From Pseudomonas sp. MTM4 (GTDB taxonomy: Bacteria > Pseudomonadota > Gammaproteobacteria > Pseudomonadales > Pseudomonadaceae): a stretch of 64,000 nt of DNA. Of the stretch, positions 55,570-64,000 are shown piece after piece. Both the position numbers and the translations under genes were made by a program. Each line of letters starts with the position of its first letter. The stretch's first letter is position 1. Below the pieces are notes generated by a model. That model did no database searches and was not told the origin of the DNA. It was given only the letters and a program-made list of their open reading frames with translations. The stretch is from positions 434,001 through 498,000 of the forward strand of contig NZ_CP048411.1 in the NCBI RefSeq assembly GCF_019355055.1, read 5' to 3'.

Positions 55570-56027
55570 TCAACCCTCGCTCAGATCGAGAAAATAGCTG
55601 TAGAACTCGTCATCCCTGGCATATCCCAACGACTCGTAGAGACGCTGGGCGCCGGCATTGGCCTTGGCTGTTTCAAGCGATACGCCTGTCGCGCCAGTTG
55701 CTATTGCATGCTCGCGGGCGCGGTTCATTAGCATCCGTCCGACGCCCCGGCCTCGGGCGCTTTCGGCCACGTAGAGATCATTCAATATCCACGAGCGGCG
55801 CGCGGAAATGGACGAGAAGACGGGGTAAAGCTGAGTGAAGCCTATATAGCTTTCTGCTGTGTCCCTCGCATAGAAGATCACTGACTCGTCATTACGGATG
55901 CGTTCGGCGATAAAGTTGCGGGCCAACTCGAGATTGGAGGGTTGGCCGTAGAACATCCGATAGGCATCGAATAGCCGGGAAACGCCCCTACATCGGCATG
56001 TTCAGCTCGCAGGATCTCAGGTTGCAT
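55570..56027 (-). pseudogene. GNAT acetyltransferase disrupted by a frameshift
   Basis: A single GNAT gene is split into two frames. The N-terminal piece starts at the ATG at 56027 (MQPEILRAEHADVG) and the C-terminal piece reads RLFDAYRMFYGQPSNLELAR through RGRGVGRMLMNRAREHA (acetyl-CoA loop) to a stop at 55570. Joining needs one added base near 55985-55990 (GGGGC run). Upstream of that, the bridging residues SRLFDAYRMFYGQ are encoded in the second frame. The annotated 128-residue frame from 55956 is therefore a truncation. It could be a real mutation or a sequencing error; the remaining active-site motif is intact. Confidence 0.6.
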
Positions 56028-56099
56028 GGTTTGCCTTCGCTCTATGATGGAATACGCAACGTTAGCTGAGACGGATCGCAACGCCAGCCTTGTGCCGGC

Positions 56100-56999
56100 T
56101 CACACCGCGAACAGTTCGTAAAGCGTCCTACCCAGCTCGGCGAACGCCGCGTTTCGGTCGTCGAACGAGGCGACCGTCTCGGTCATATAAATGCTGACGA
56201 TCAAGGGGTGCTGTTGCGGCGGCCAGATGACGGCCACGTCGTTCATGGTGCCGTGATCGCCTCCACCGGTTTTGTCGCCGATCCTCCAACTGGCTGGCAT
56301 GCCGGCCCGCAACTTGGCACCGCCAGTCTTGTTGGCTACCAGCCAATCACTCAGCTGCTGTTGTGATGAAGCGGAGAGAGCATCGCCGAACAACATGACA
56401 TCGACGCATTGCGCCATAGCGGCTGGCGTCGTGGTATCTCTCGGATCGCCGGGTGTCGCTTCGTTGAGCTCGGTTTCCCAGCGATCGAGCCGGGTCACCG
56501 TGTCGCCGAGCGACCAGGCAAACTCGGTGACCCCGCCTGGCCCGCCGATTTGCTCGAGGATGAGGTTGCCCGCCGTGTTGTCGCTGTGCGTCAGCGCAGC
56601 CTCGCAAAGCTGAGCGAGAGTCATACCATCACCACCGGCCTGGCTTTCCGTAATCGGCGAGTAGTCGACGACATCGGCAATCTCGAAACGGACGATCCGA
56701 TCGAGCTGCTCTCGACCTGCATCCACTTGAGCCAGCAGGCCACCTGAGGCAAGCAGCTTGAAGGTACTGCACATGGGGAAGCGCTCATCTGCCCGGTACG
56801 CCCAGTGCATATCAGCATGCGAGCTTCTTACTACCGCGCCGATGCGTGCACCGAGTCTGGCTTCCAGCTCCATTACCTTACGGATGAAGACGTTTTCCGA
56901 GGCATCGTTCGTGCCGCCATCCGAAAGAATGGACGCGCAAACGCTACCGGCGGCGAGGCTGGCTGCAGCTGAGATAAGACGCCGTCTCGTTAGGCTCAA
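56100..56999 (-). CDS. Class A beta-lactamase
   Basis: 299 residues. All class A motifs are present: catalytic Ser78 and Lys81 (CSTFK), Ser139-Asp140-Asn141 (SDN loop), Glu175 in WETELNEATPGDPRDT (omega loop) and Lys243-Thr244-Gly245. A cysteine precedes the nucleophile. The N-terminus TRRRLISAAASLAAG is a twin-arginine-type signal, suggesting export of a folded enzyme by Tat. The spectrum cannot be read from sequence. No ampR-type regulator is adjacent. It lies next to a frameshifted acetyltransferase, so horizontal acquisition is possible. Confidence 0.92.
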   Translation of the reverse strand: MSLTRRRLISAAASLAAGSVCASILSDGGTNDASENVFIRKVMELEARLGARIGAVVRSSHADMHWAYRADERFPMCSTFKLLASGGLLAQVDAGREQLDRIVRFEIADVVDYSPITESQAGGDGMTLAQLCEAALTHSDNTAGNLILEQIGGPGGVTEFAWSLGDTVTRLDRWETELNEATPGDPRDTTTPAAMAQCVDVMLFGDALSASSQQQLSDWLVANKTGGAKLRAGMPASWRIGDKTGGGDHGTMNDVAVIWPPQQHPLIVSIYMTETVASFDDRNAAFAELGRTLYELFAV

Positions 57000-57182
57000 T
57001 GAAGAATCACTTGGAAGTCAGGTCGCGAAAAGATGGTAGACAGTTGCGCTCCAAGTACCTGAGCAAGCGAAGTTGCATAGAGCCCGCAGGCCGGCTTGTA
57101 GAGACCTTGGTAATCGACCGGGTGCGCGCGACGTTTGCTTTAGGCAGGATTTCCCGACGCGCATGAACCGTCTGTTCCGGTG

Positions 57183-57515
57183 TCATTCGTCTTCGCTGCA
57201 CGCGCTGATCGCGCCCAGGCATTTGAGGCGATGTTGAGGCGGTTCGCCGAGCACCCAGCTGTCGTCTTCGACATCGTGTTGCGCTTCCATCACGGCGTTG
57301 TAGCTGAACGACCACCGGCGCCGTTCACGCCCGTCCAGCGACTCGATCCGCAGCACTATTTCTTCGCTGGAGAAAGACTCGTCGGCGCTTGCTGCTGCTT
57401 CGGCGCGATCCAGCAGTTCGTCGTTGAGACTGAATTCGAATGCGTGCAGCCCGTCGATTTCGAGCATGTCGGCAGTTTCGAGCTGGTCAAGGAGATAGAG
57501 GGGCGAGGCGGGCAT
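57183..57515 (-). CDS. DUF5629-type hypothetical protein
   Basis: 110 residues from the ATG at 57515 (MPASPLYLLDQLETADMLEI). A small acidic protein with GLHAFEFSLNDELLDRAEAA, RRRWSFSYNAVMEAQHD and a C-terminal KCLGAISACSEDE. It lies directly downstream of metH in the same direction, as its counterpart does in P. aeruginosa by memory. No function known. Confidence 0.78.
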   Translation of the reverse strand: MPASPLYLLDQLETADMLEIDGLHAFEFSLNDELLDRAEAAASADESFSSEEIVLRIESLDGRERRRWSFSYNAVMEAQHDVEDDSWVLGEPPQHRLKCLGAISACSEDE

Positions 57516-57548
57516 GGGTGGTGTCCACGTAATCGGCAGAATGAATAG

Positions 57549-57630
57549 GTAGGAGCGGCTCGCTAACTGCACAGCAGGAAGCCAATATGTGCCTTAACGA
57601 GCGAGAGCCACGCGTTACTCCCGCTCCTAC
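57549..57630. repeat. REP-like inverted repeat between DUF5629 and metH
   Basis: GTAGGAGCGG (57549-57558) and its exact complement CCGCTCCTAC (57621-57630) bracket a region with further imperfect GCTCGC/GCGAGA pairing. The arms resemble the GTAGGAGCGG heads of Pseudomonas REP elements. It lies in the gap between metH and the next gene. Confidence 0.42.
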
Positions 57631-57647
57631 AGGCCGACATTGCTTCG

Positions 57648-60600
57648 TTAGTCGTCGTATCCCAGGTTAGGCATCAACCAGCGCTCAGTCACGGCCAGCT
57701 CCTGACCTTTGCGTTTGCTGTAGCTTTCGGTCTGATCCTTGTCGATCTTGCCAACCGCGAAGTATTGCGCCTGCGGATGTGCGAAATACCAGCCGCTGAC
57801 GGCCGCCGTTGGGAACATCGCGAAATGTTCGGTCAGCGTGACCTGGCTGATGCCATCGGCATCGAGTAACTGGAACAGGGCGCTCTTTTCGGTATGGTCG
57901 GGGCAAGCGGGGTAGCCGGGGGCAGGGCGGATGCCTTTGTACTGTTCCTTGATCAGCTCTTCATTGCTCAGCTGCTCTTCCGGCGCATAGCCCCACCAGG
58001 ACTTGCGCACCTGCTCATGCAGCCATTCGGCGCAGGCTTCAGCCAGGCGATCGGCGAGCGCCTTCACCATGATTGAATTGTAGTCATCGCCGGCTTCCTG
58101 ATAGGCCTTGGCGACCTCTTCGGCCCCGATACCGGCAGTGGTAATGAAGCCGCCAATGTAGTCGGTCACGCCACTGTTCTTCGGCGCCACAAAATCGGCC
58201 AGGGAGAAGTTCGGCTTGCCGTCGGTCTTCACCGTCTGCTGGCGCAGATGGTGCAGGGTTGCCAAGGTTTCTCCGCTGTCGTTGAAGACTTCAATGTCGT
58301 CTTCGTCGACCTGATTGGCGGGCCAGAACCCGAACACGGCACGGGCCTTGATCAACTTTTCGTCGATCAGCTTGTTGAGGATCGCCTGAGCATCGCCAAA
58401 CAGAGCGGTTGCGGCTTCACCGACGACTTCGTCCTCGAGAATGCGTGGATATTTGCCGGCCAGATCCCAGGCAATGAAGAACGGCGTCCAGTCGATGTAA
58501 TCGACCAGGGTGCGCAGATCGATATCCTCAAGCACCTTCCTACCCGTGAAGGTCGGTTTGACCGGCGAATAATCGCTCCAGTCGAACTCGGGTTTGGCGG
58601 CGATGGCTTTGGCGTAGGTGAGGCGTTCGGTGCGGGCGCTGCGGTTGGCGGTGCGCTCGCGAATCATCGCGTATTCTTCGCGAGTTTTCGTGGCGAAGGC
58701 CGGCTTCAATTCCTTCGACAACAGCGTCGTGGCGACACCCACCGCGCGCGAGGCGTCGGTGACGTAGACCACGGCATCGTTCTTGTAGTGTGGATCGATC
58801 TTTACAGCGGTGTGGGCCTTGGACGTCGTAGCACCGCCAATCATCAGGGGCAGGCTGAAGTTTTGGCGCTGCATTTCCCTGGCCACATGCACCATTTCAT
58901 CCAGCGACGGGGTGATCAGACCGGACAGGCCGATGATGTCGCACTTCTCGGCGATGGCGGTCTGCAGAATTTTCTCCGCCGGGACCATCACACCCATGTC
59001 CACCACGTCGTAGCCGTTGCAACCGAGCACCACGCCGACGATGTTCTTGCCAATGTCATGTACGTCGCCCTTGACCGTAGCCATGAGGATCTTGCCCTTG
59101 GCCTCGGGCTTGTCGCCTTTTTCAGCTTCGATGAATGGGATCAGGTGCGCGACCGCCTGCTTCATCACGCGGGCCGATTTGACCACCTGCGGCAGAAACA
59201 TCTTGCCCGAGCCGAACAGGTCGCCGACCACGTTCATGCCACTCATCAACGGGCCTTCGATAACTTCGATCGGGCGTGCGCACTGCTGGCGGCACTCTTC
59301 GGTGTCCTGGACGATGTGCGTGGTGATGCCCTTGACCAAGGCATGTTCCAATCGTTTCTCGACGGTATAGCTACGCCACTCCTCGGTTTCCGCTTCCTTG
59401 ACGCTGCCATCGCCTTTGAACTCATCGGCAATGGCCAGTAGCGCCTCGGTGCCATTGGGCGTGCGATTGAGCACCACATCCTCGACGGCATCACGAAGCA
59501 CCTTCGGAATTTCGTCATAGATCTCCAGCTGTCCGGCGTTGACGATGCCCATCGTCAGGCCGTTCTGGATGGCGTAATAGAGGAAGACCGAGTGGATCGC
59601 CTCGCGCACCGGGTTGTTGCCGCGGAACGAGAACGACACGTTCGACACGCCGCCGGAAGTCAATGCGTAGGGAAGGTTGTCGCGGATGTAGGCGCAGGCT
59701 TCGATGAAGTCCACGGCGTAGTTGTTGTGTTCTTCGATGCCGGTGGCGATGGCGAAGATGTTCGGGTCGAAAATGATGTCTTCCGGCGGGAAGCCCACCT
59801 CGTTGACCAGAATGTCGTAGCTGCGCTGGCAAATCTCGCGCTTGCGTGCGGCGGTGTCGGCCTGGCCAGCTTCATCGAAGGCCATTACCACCACGGCGGC
59901 GCCGTAGCGCTTGCACAGGCGGGCGTGATGCTTGAAGGCCTCGACGCCTTCCTTCATGGAAATCGAGTTGACGATGCCTTTGCCCTGAATGCATTTCAGA
60001 CCCGCCTCGATTACCTCCCATTTGGAGGAGTCGATCATGATCGGTACGCGGGAGATGTCCGGTTCGCCGGCGATCAGATTGAGGAAGGTCACCATGGCCT
60101 TCTTCGAATCCAGCATGCCCTCGTCCATGTTGATGTCGATCACCTGGGCGCCGGCTTCTACCTGTTGCAGGGCGACTTCCAGCGCCTCGGTGTAGTTTTC
60201 CTCGCGAATCAAGCGGGCAAATTTCGCCGAACCGGTGATGTTGGTCCGCTCGCCAACGTTGACGAATAGCGAGCTGCGATCAATGGTGAAGGGCTCGAGG
60301 CCGGAGAGTCGGCAGGCTTTAGGGATGTCCGGGAGGGCTCGCGGCGCATACTGAGCGACGGCCTTGGCGATCGCCTCGATGTGCGCGGGGGTAGTGCCGC
60401 AGCAACCGCCAACGATATTGAGGAAGCCGCTGGCGGCAAACTCCTCGACAACCCTGGCCATTTCCTCGGGGCTTTCATCGTATTCACCGAAGGCGTTCGG
60501 CAAACCGGCGTTGGGGTGCGCCGAAACATGGGTCTCGGCCTTGTTCGACAGCTCTTCCAGATACGGCCGTAGCTCCTTGGCGCCCAGTGCGCAGTTCAGC

Positions 60601-61340
60601 CCGACGGAGATCGGTTTTGCGTGCCGTACGGAGTTCCAGAAGGCCTCGGTGGTTTGCCCGGACAGCGTGCGACCGGAGGCATCGGTGATGGTGCCGGAAA
60701 TCATGATCGGCAACTCGAAGCCGAGCTCTTCGAACACGCCTTGTACGGCGAAGATCGCGGCTTTCGCGTTGAGCGTGTCGAAGATGGTTTCGATCAGGAT
60801 CAGATCCGAACCGCCCTCGATCAGACCGCGGGTGGCTTCGGTGTAATTCTCCACCAGTTCATCGAAGGTGACGTTGCGGTAGCCGGGATTGTTCACGTCC
60901 GGTGAGAGCGAGCAAGTGCGGCTGGTTGGGCCGAGCACGCCGGCGACAAAACGGGGTTTGTCCGGTGTTTCCGCCGTCTTCGCATCGGCTGCCTGGCGGG
61001 CGAGGCGGGCGCCTTCGACGTTCAACTCGTAAACCAGCTCTTCCATGCCGTAGTCAGCTTGGGACACGCGGGTGGCGTTGAAGGTATTGGTTTCGACGAT
61101 ATCCGCGCCGGCGTCGAAGTACGCCTTCTCGATTGCGCTAATGGCGTCCGGGCGAGTGAGGATCAACAGGTCGTTATTGCCTTTGAGATCCTGCGGCCAA
61201 TCGGCGAAACGCTCACCGCGGTAATCGGACTCCTCCAGTTTGTAGCTCTGGATCATGGTGCCCATGCCGCCGTCGAGAATCAGGATGCGCTCCTTGAGCG
61301 CCTGCTGGAGTGCCTGGAGACGGGCGTTGCGGTCAAACAT
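57648..61340 (-). CDS. metH: Cobalamin-dependent methionine synthase
   Basis: 1230 residues, full length. Domain order: homocysteine-binding TIM barrel with zinc cysteines Cys250, Cys313 and Cys314 ([12 protein letters not shown]); methyltetrahydrofolate-binding barrel ([19 protein letters not shown]); cobalamin domain with [20 protein letters not shown] (the DxHxxG cobalt-ligand motif, near residue 765); and C-terminal reactivation domain (about 900-1230, including [15 protein letters not shown]). It transfers a methyl group from 5-methyl-THF to homocysteine. No SAM or cobalamin riboswitch signature was seen in the 200-bp upstream region. Confidence 0.98.
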   Translation of the reverse strand: MFDRNARLQALQQALKERILILDGGMGTMIQSYKLEESDYRGERFADWPQDLKGNNDLLILTRPDAISAIEKAYFDAGADIVETNTFNATRVSQADYGMEELVYELNVEGARLARQAADAKTAETPDKPRFVAGVLGPTSRTCSLSPDVNNPGYRNVTFDELVENYTEATRGLIEGGSDLILIETIFDTLNAKAAIFAVQGVFEELGFELPIMISGTITDASGRTLSGQTTEAFWNSVRHAKPISVGLNCALGAKELRPYLEELSNKAETHVSAHPNAGLPNAFGEYDESPEEMARVVEEFAASGFLNIVGGCCGTTPAHIEAIAKAVAQYAPRALPDIPKACRLSGLEPFTIDRSSLFVNVGERTNITGSAKFARLIREENYTEALEVALQQVEAGAQVIDINMDEGMLDSKKAMVTFLNLIAGEPDISRVPIMIDSSKWEVIEAGLKCIQGKGIVNSISMKEGVEAFKHHARLCKRYGAAVVVMAFDEAGQADTAARKREICQRSYDILVNEVGFPPEDIIFDPNIFAIATGIEEHNNYAVDFIEACAYIRDNLPYALTSGGVSNVSFSFRGNNPVREAIHSVFLYYAIQNGLTMGIVNAGQLEIYDEIPKVLRDAVEDVVLNRTPNGTEALLAIADEFKGDGSVKEAETEEWRSYTVEKRLEHALVKGITTHIVQDTEECRQQCARPIEVIEGPLMSGMNVVGDLFGSGKMFLPQVVKSARVMKQAVAHLIPFIEAEKGDKPEAKGKILMATVKGDVHDIGKNIVGVVLGCNGYDVVDMGVMVPAEKILQTAIAEKCDIIGLSGLITPSLDEMVHVAREMQRQNFSLPLMIGGATTSKAHTAVKIDPHYKNDAVVYVTDASRAVGVATTLLSKELKPAFATKTREEYAMIRERTANRSARTERLTYAKAIAAKPEFDWSDYSPVKPTFTGRKVLEDIDLRTLVDYIDWTPFFIAWDLAGKYPRILEDEVVGEAATALFGDAQAILNKLIDEKLIKARAVFGFWPANQVDEDDIEVFNDSGETLATLHHLRQQTVKTDGKPNFSLADFVAPKNSGVTDYIGGFITTAGIGAEEVAKAYQEAGDDYNSIMVKALADRLAEACAEWLHEQVRKSWWGYAPEEQLSNEELIKEQYKGIRPAPGYPACPDHTEKSALFQLLDADGISQVTLTEHFAMFPTAAVSGWYFAHPQAQYFAVGKIDKDQTESYSKRKGQELAVTERWLMPNLGYDD

Positions 61341-61471
61341 GGGAACTACCTGGGAGCTGATTACGGGACCGGGAATGATAACAAAGCTGCACGCTATTTG
61401 ATCGCTCGTGGATTTGAATGAGTTTTGCTCATGTTGAACTGCGGAGCGTAAGGGATGAATTGGCTATTTCC

Positions 61472-61484
61472 TACTAAAACACTA
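61472..61484 (+). promoter_or_regulatory. Candidate IscR-type site upstream of nfuA
   Basis: TACTAAAACACTA matches the core of the IscR type 1 consensus (GACT...AGTC) at ten of thirteen positions. It lies just upstream of a possible -35 (TTTATC at 61489) and -10 (TACACT at 61512). NfuA is an Fe-S carrier, and iron-sulfur genes are commonly IscR-controlled. Confidence 0.3.
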
Positions 61485-61543
61485 GGACTTTATCCTGCGC
61501 ATCGGTTGGCGTACACTGCCAGGCATGTATGAGAGGAGTTCCC

Positions 61544-62128
61544 ATGAGCGCCATTACCATTACCGAAGCTGCACACGATTACCTGGCCGAGCTGCTCGAA
61601 AAGCAGAACACCACCGGAATTGGCATCCGGGTCTTCATCACTCAGCCCGGTACGCCATACGCCGAAACCTGCATCGCCTATTGCAAGCCTGGGGAAGAAA
61701 AGCCGGATGACGTTGCGATTGCGCTAAAGCGTTTCACGGCGTGGATCGATGGTGTCAGCGAGCCCTTTCTGGAAGACGCTTTGGTGGATTACGCCACTGA
61801 TCGCATGGGCGGCCAGCTGACTATCAAGGCCCCCAACGCCAAAGTCCCCATGGTCAACGAAGACAGCCCGTTGAACGAGCGCATCAACTACTACCTGCAA
61901 ACCGAAATCAACCCGGGGCTTGCTAGCCACGGTGGCCAGGTCACCTTGATCGACGTGGTCGACGAAGGAGTGGCCGTGCTGCAGTTCGGTGGCGGCTGCC
62001 AAGGATGTGGACAGGCTGACGTTACGCTCAAGGAAGGTATCGAAAAAACGCTGCTGGAGCGGATTCCCGAGCTCAAAGGGGTGCGCGACGTAACTGACCA
62101 TACCAATCGTGATAACGCCTACTATTAA
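61544..62128 (+). CDS. nfuA: Fe-S cluster carrier protein NfuA
   Basis: 194 residues from the ATG at 61544 with a GAGAGGAG ribosome-binding site; the earlier in-frame ATG at 61529 is not needed. The N-terminal half is a degenerate A-type carrier domain (no Cys triad). The C-terminal NifU-like domain has the Cys152-Cys155 pair in [18 protein letters not shown], which binds a [4Fe-4S] cluster at the dimer interface. It delivers clusters to target proteins under oxidative stress or iron limitation. It is divergent from metH. Confidence 0.96.
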   Translation: MSAITITEAAHDYLAELLEKQNTTGIGIRVFITQPGTPYAETCIAYCKPGEEKPDDVAIALKRFTAWIDGVSEPFLEDALVDYATDRMGGQLTIKAPNAKVPMVNEDSPLNERINYYLQTEINPGLASHGGQVTLIDVVDEGVAVLQFGGGCQGCGQADVTLKEGIEKTLLERIPELKGVRDVTDHTNRDNAYY

Positions 62129-62252
62129 GGCTTAACCGCCTAAACGATGGGTGTTTCCGCCAGCCATGTGGCTAAATGCCATTATCGTTGTATGTCACCG
62201 CCACGGCGCTCGTTTGCTGGGATAAGCTGTTCAGGTTCTGGAGGCTGACCAC

Positions 62253-63251
62253 GTGAGCGAGCGCTGCATGTCTGCCGTTTCCCTATTGATTTGTGATGAT
62301 TCGAGCCTGGCGCGCAAGCAGCTGCTGCGTGCGCTACCGGCTGCCTGGCCACTGGATATTCACCAGGCGTCGAGTGGCCGCGAGGCGCTCGAACGTATTC
62401 GTGAAGGCGGCATCGATGCGCTACTGCTCGATCTGACGATGCCGGACATGGACGGCTATCAGGTGCTTGGCGCGCTTCGCCACGAATGCCTCGAATGCAA
62501 AGTCATCGTCATCTCGGCGGACGTTCAGGACGAGGCCGTGCGACGCGTGCTGGAGTTGGGCGCGCTTGCATTCATCCGCAAACCCGCCGATCCGGTACAT
62601 CTGCAACAGACGCTGGCAAGCTTAGTGTTGTTAGGCGATGAAATGCCTTCGCTTGGTCAAAGGAATACCGGACATATCCCGTTTCGCGACGCGTTTCGCG
62701 AAGTAGTGAACGTCGCGATGGGACGTGCAGCAGCGCTCCTGGCGCGAGTTCTCGGCGTTTTCGTTCAGTTGCCTATTCCCAATGTGAACATTTTCGAAGT
62801 CGGCGAACTGCATATGGCGCTTGCCGACGCGGCTCAAGGGGACAAGCTCACGGCCGTCTGCCAGGGATATATTGGCGGCGGTATTGCCGGCGAGGCGTTG
62901 CTGATTTTTCATGACTCGGAAATGGCCGACATGGCGGTCTTGATGGGCGCGGAGGATTACCGCGAACTTGAGATGCTGCTCGATCTGTCGAGTCTGTTGA
63001 TCAGCGCGTGCCTGAGCGGTATCGCCGATCAGATCGATGTCGTATTTTCCCAGGGGCATCCGCAAGTGCTGGGCCAGCACGCATCGATCGATGAGCTCAT
63101 CCGCGTGAACCGCCAACGCTGGAAAAATACCCTTGCGGTGGAAATCAGCTACAGCATTGAAGCTCACGATGTACATTTCGACCTGCTGTTGCTGTTCACC
63201 GAAGATTCGGTTGAGCTGCTGTCCCGTAAACTCGCGTACCTGATGGACTAA
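62253..63251 (+). CDS. Response regulator with CheC-like phosphatase domain
   Basis: 332 residues from a GTG at 62253 with a good GGAGG ribosome-binding site; an ATG at 62268 is the alternative. The N-terminal receiver domain has CDDSS, phosphoacceptor Asp60 in LLLDLTMPDMDGY, and a switch segment VIVISADVQDEAV. The C-terminal CheC-like domain (about 145-330) has a FREVVNVAMGRAAALLARV helix with the E-x-x-N phosphatase motif. The second phosphatase site (LLDLSSLLISACLSGIADQI) lacks the E and N. It might dephosphorylate a partner receiver. It is followed by a diguanylate cyclase 2 bases downstream. Confidence 0.88.
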   Translation: MSERCMSAVSLLICDDSSLARKQLLRALPAAWPLDIHQASSGREALERIREGGIDALLLDLTMPDMDGYQVLGALRHECLECKVIVISADVQDEAVRRVLELGALAFIRKPADPVHLQQTLASLVLLGDEMPSLGQRNTGHIPFRDAFREVVNVAMGRAAALLARVLGVFVQLPIPNVNIFEVGELHMALADAAQGDKLTAVCQGYIGGGIAGEALLIFHDSEMADMAVLMGAEDYRELEMLLDLSSLLISACLSGIADQIDVVFSQGHPQVLGQHASIDELIRVNRQRWKNTLAVEISYSIEAHDVHFDLLLLFTEDSVELLSRKLAYLMD

Positions 63252-63253
63252 GC

Positions 63254-64000
63254 ATGTCCGACTCGAACAATCTGAGCGAACTTCACGGGCTGCTGGCAAT
63301 CGTTCAGAGCATTGACGTTGGTGTTGTGGTGATGGATCGCCAATACCGCATCGATGTGTGGAATACGTTCATGGAGAACCGATCCGGGCGGTTACCTGAA
63401 GAAGCGCGAAAGAAATCATTCTTCGAGCTGTTTCCGGAAGTCGACGAGCAGTGGTTCCGGCGTAAGGTAGAGAACGTCGCAACGCTCGGCACGCCTTCGT
63501 TCACTGTCTGGGAACAGCGCCCCTATCTGTTGCGATTCAAGAATTACCAGCCGATCACCGGACTGGAAGATTTCATGTACCAGAACACCACACTGCTGCC
63601 TTTGAAGGGGCTCGGTGGCGGCATCGAGCAGATTTGCTTAATCATCTATGACGTGACCGATGTCGCAACCAACCGCCGCCAGCTGCAAGCGGCGAACCGG
63701 GAGCTGCAACGGTTATCGAGCACCGACCGCCTGACAGGTCTGTTCAACCGGGGCCATTGGGAAGAGATGCTGCGTCAGGAATATGCACGGCATCGCCGCT
63801 ACGACCGCAACGCGGCGCTGGTGATGTTCGACATCGATCATTTCAAGAAAATCAACGACACCTATGGTCACCAGACTGGCGATGCCGTCATTCAGCAGAC
63901 GGCTGACGTCATTCGTAACAACATGCGGGACGCTGATATCGCAGGGCGCTACGGCGGTGAGGAGTTCGTGGTTTTGCTGCCCGATACCGATAGTGATGGC
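63254..64000 (+). CDS. PAS-GGDEF diguanylate cyclase, N-terminal part (cut by window edge)
   Basis: The ATG at 63254 lies 2 bases after the REC-CheC stop. The visible 249 codons give an N-terminal PAS-like domain (VQSIDVGVVVMDRQYRIDVW), a linker coiled coil (RRQLQAANRELQRLSSTDRL) and the start of a GGDEF domain with DxLTGLFNRGHWEEML, FDIDHFKKINDTYGHQTGDA and the active-site GGEEF (RYGGEEFVVLLPDTD). It makes cyclic-di-GMP. Co-directional with the response regulator, it is probably its output partner. Confidence 0.95.
   Translation, partial: MSDSNNLSELHGLLAIVQSIDVGVVVMDRQYRIDVWNTFMENRSGRLPEEARKKSFFELFPEVDEQWFRRKVENVATLGTPSFTVWEQRPYLLRFKNYQPITGLEDFMYQNTTLLPLKGLGGGIEQICLIIYDVTDVATNRRQLQAANRELQRLSSTDRLTGLFNRGHWEEMLRQEYARHRRYDRNAALVMFDIDHFKKINDTYGHQTGDAVIQQTADVIRNNMRDADIAGRYGGEEFVVLLPDTDSDG

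Noticed and set aside
55878..56081. 67-codon frame as an independent gene
   Set aside because: Its first residues are the missing N-terminus of the adjacent GNAT protein; the remainder is out-of-frame reading past the frameshift.
58248..59441. 397-codon open frame on the plus strand inside metH
   Set aside because: It has no recognisable domain and lies opposite a complete methionine synthase; typical antisense frame in GC-rich DNA.
1..64000. CRISPR array, prophage, integron or complete insertion sequence
   Set aside because: No regularly spaced repeats, phage structural genes, integrase or transposase were found on either strand.

Overview
The window is a stretch of GC-rich chromosome from a gammaproteobacterium, most likely a member of the Pseudomonas stutzeri (Stutzerimonas) group. 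From tig to nfuA the gene order follows the P. aeruginosa block from tig (PA1800) to nfuA as I remember it: tig-clpP-clpX-lon-hupB-ppiD-fabI, the nppA1A2BCD peptide transporter, mltD-gloB-methyltransferase-rnhA-dnaQ, ldcA, a crotonase, fimL-nudC, cysI, an rlmN-like gene and metH-nfuA. The protein sequences are also Pseudomonas-like. The species assignment is inference; the synteny is from memory and no search was run. There are no rRNA or tRNA genes, no CRISPR array, no prophage and no complete insertion sequence.

Bases 1-9.8 kb (minus strand) are accessory metabolism. A five-gene cluster mmsA-mmsB-3-hydroxyisobutyryl-CoA hydrolase-acyl-CoA dehydrogenase-acyl-CoA synthetase (cut by the window edge) looks like distal valine/isobutyrate catabolism. 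It is preceded by a DctP-DctQ-DctM TRAP transporter operon, a cysteine-rich unknown protein and a DoxX-type membrane protein. Bases 10-18.6 kb hold the protein quality-control block: trigger factor, ClpP, ClpX, Lon, HU-beta and the periplasmic-facing chaperone PpiD. A terminator-ended structured intergenic segment lies between hupB and ppiD. Bases 18.6-26.9 kb (minus) are a six-gene run in which the five-gene peptide importer (two tandem binding proteins, two permeases, a double ATPase) reads directly into fabI with overlapping ends. A MITE-like element with 20-bp terminal inverted repeats sits in the divergent promoter region upstream of it, next to an HDOD-domain gene.

Bases 28.7-35.6 kb hold the cell-wall hydrolase MltD, glyoxalase II, a methyltransferase, RNase HI, the DNA polymerase III epsilon subunit and a lysine/arginine-type decarboxylase. 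Bases 35.8-46.3 kb hold a dienoyl-CoA isomerase-like crotonase, the type IV pilus regulator FimL, NudC, a TauE-type permease, a lipid-related cluster (SDR, aminoglycoside-phosphotransferase-fold protein, SCP2 protein, phosphoglycerate-mutase-fold phosphatase), the SohB protease and a YhdH-type oxidoreductase. Bases 46.3-53.5 kb hold sulfite reductase with its DUF934 partner, two very small proteins, membrane proteins of unknown role, an LRR-kinase fusion, an RlmN-like radical SAM enzyme and an MFS permease.

Bases 53.6-57.5 kb are a small accessory island: DUF1883, MarR plus EamA exporter, a frameshifted acetyltransferase, and a Tat-type class A beta-lactamase. The window ends with DUF5629, cobalamin-dependent methionine synthase, NfuA, and a REC-CheC protein followed by a diguanylate cyclase cut by the right edge. 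I found no unmistakable new multi-gene system. The best candidates for something undescribed are the LRR-kinase fusion, the hupB-ppiD RNA, the hairpins that could mask a ribosome-binding site before the crotonase at 35.8 kb, the 20-bp palindrome at 31.2 kb and the MITE.
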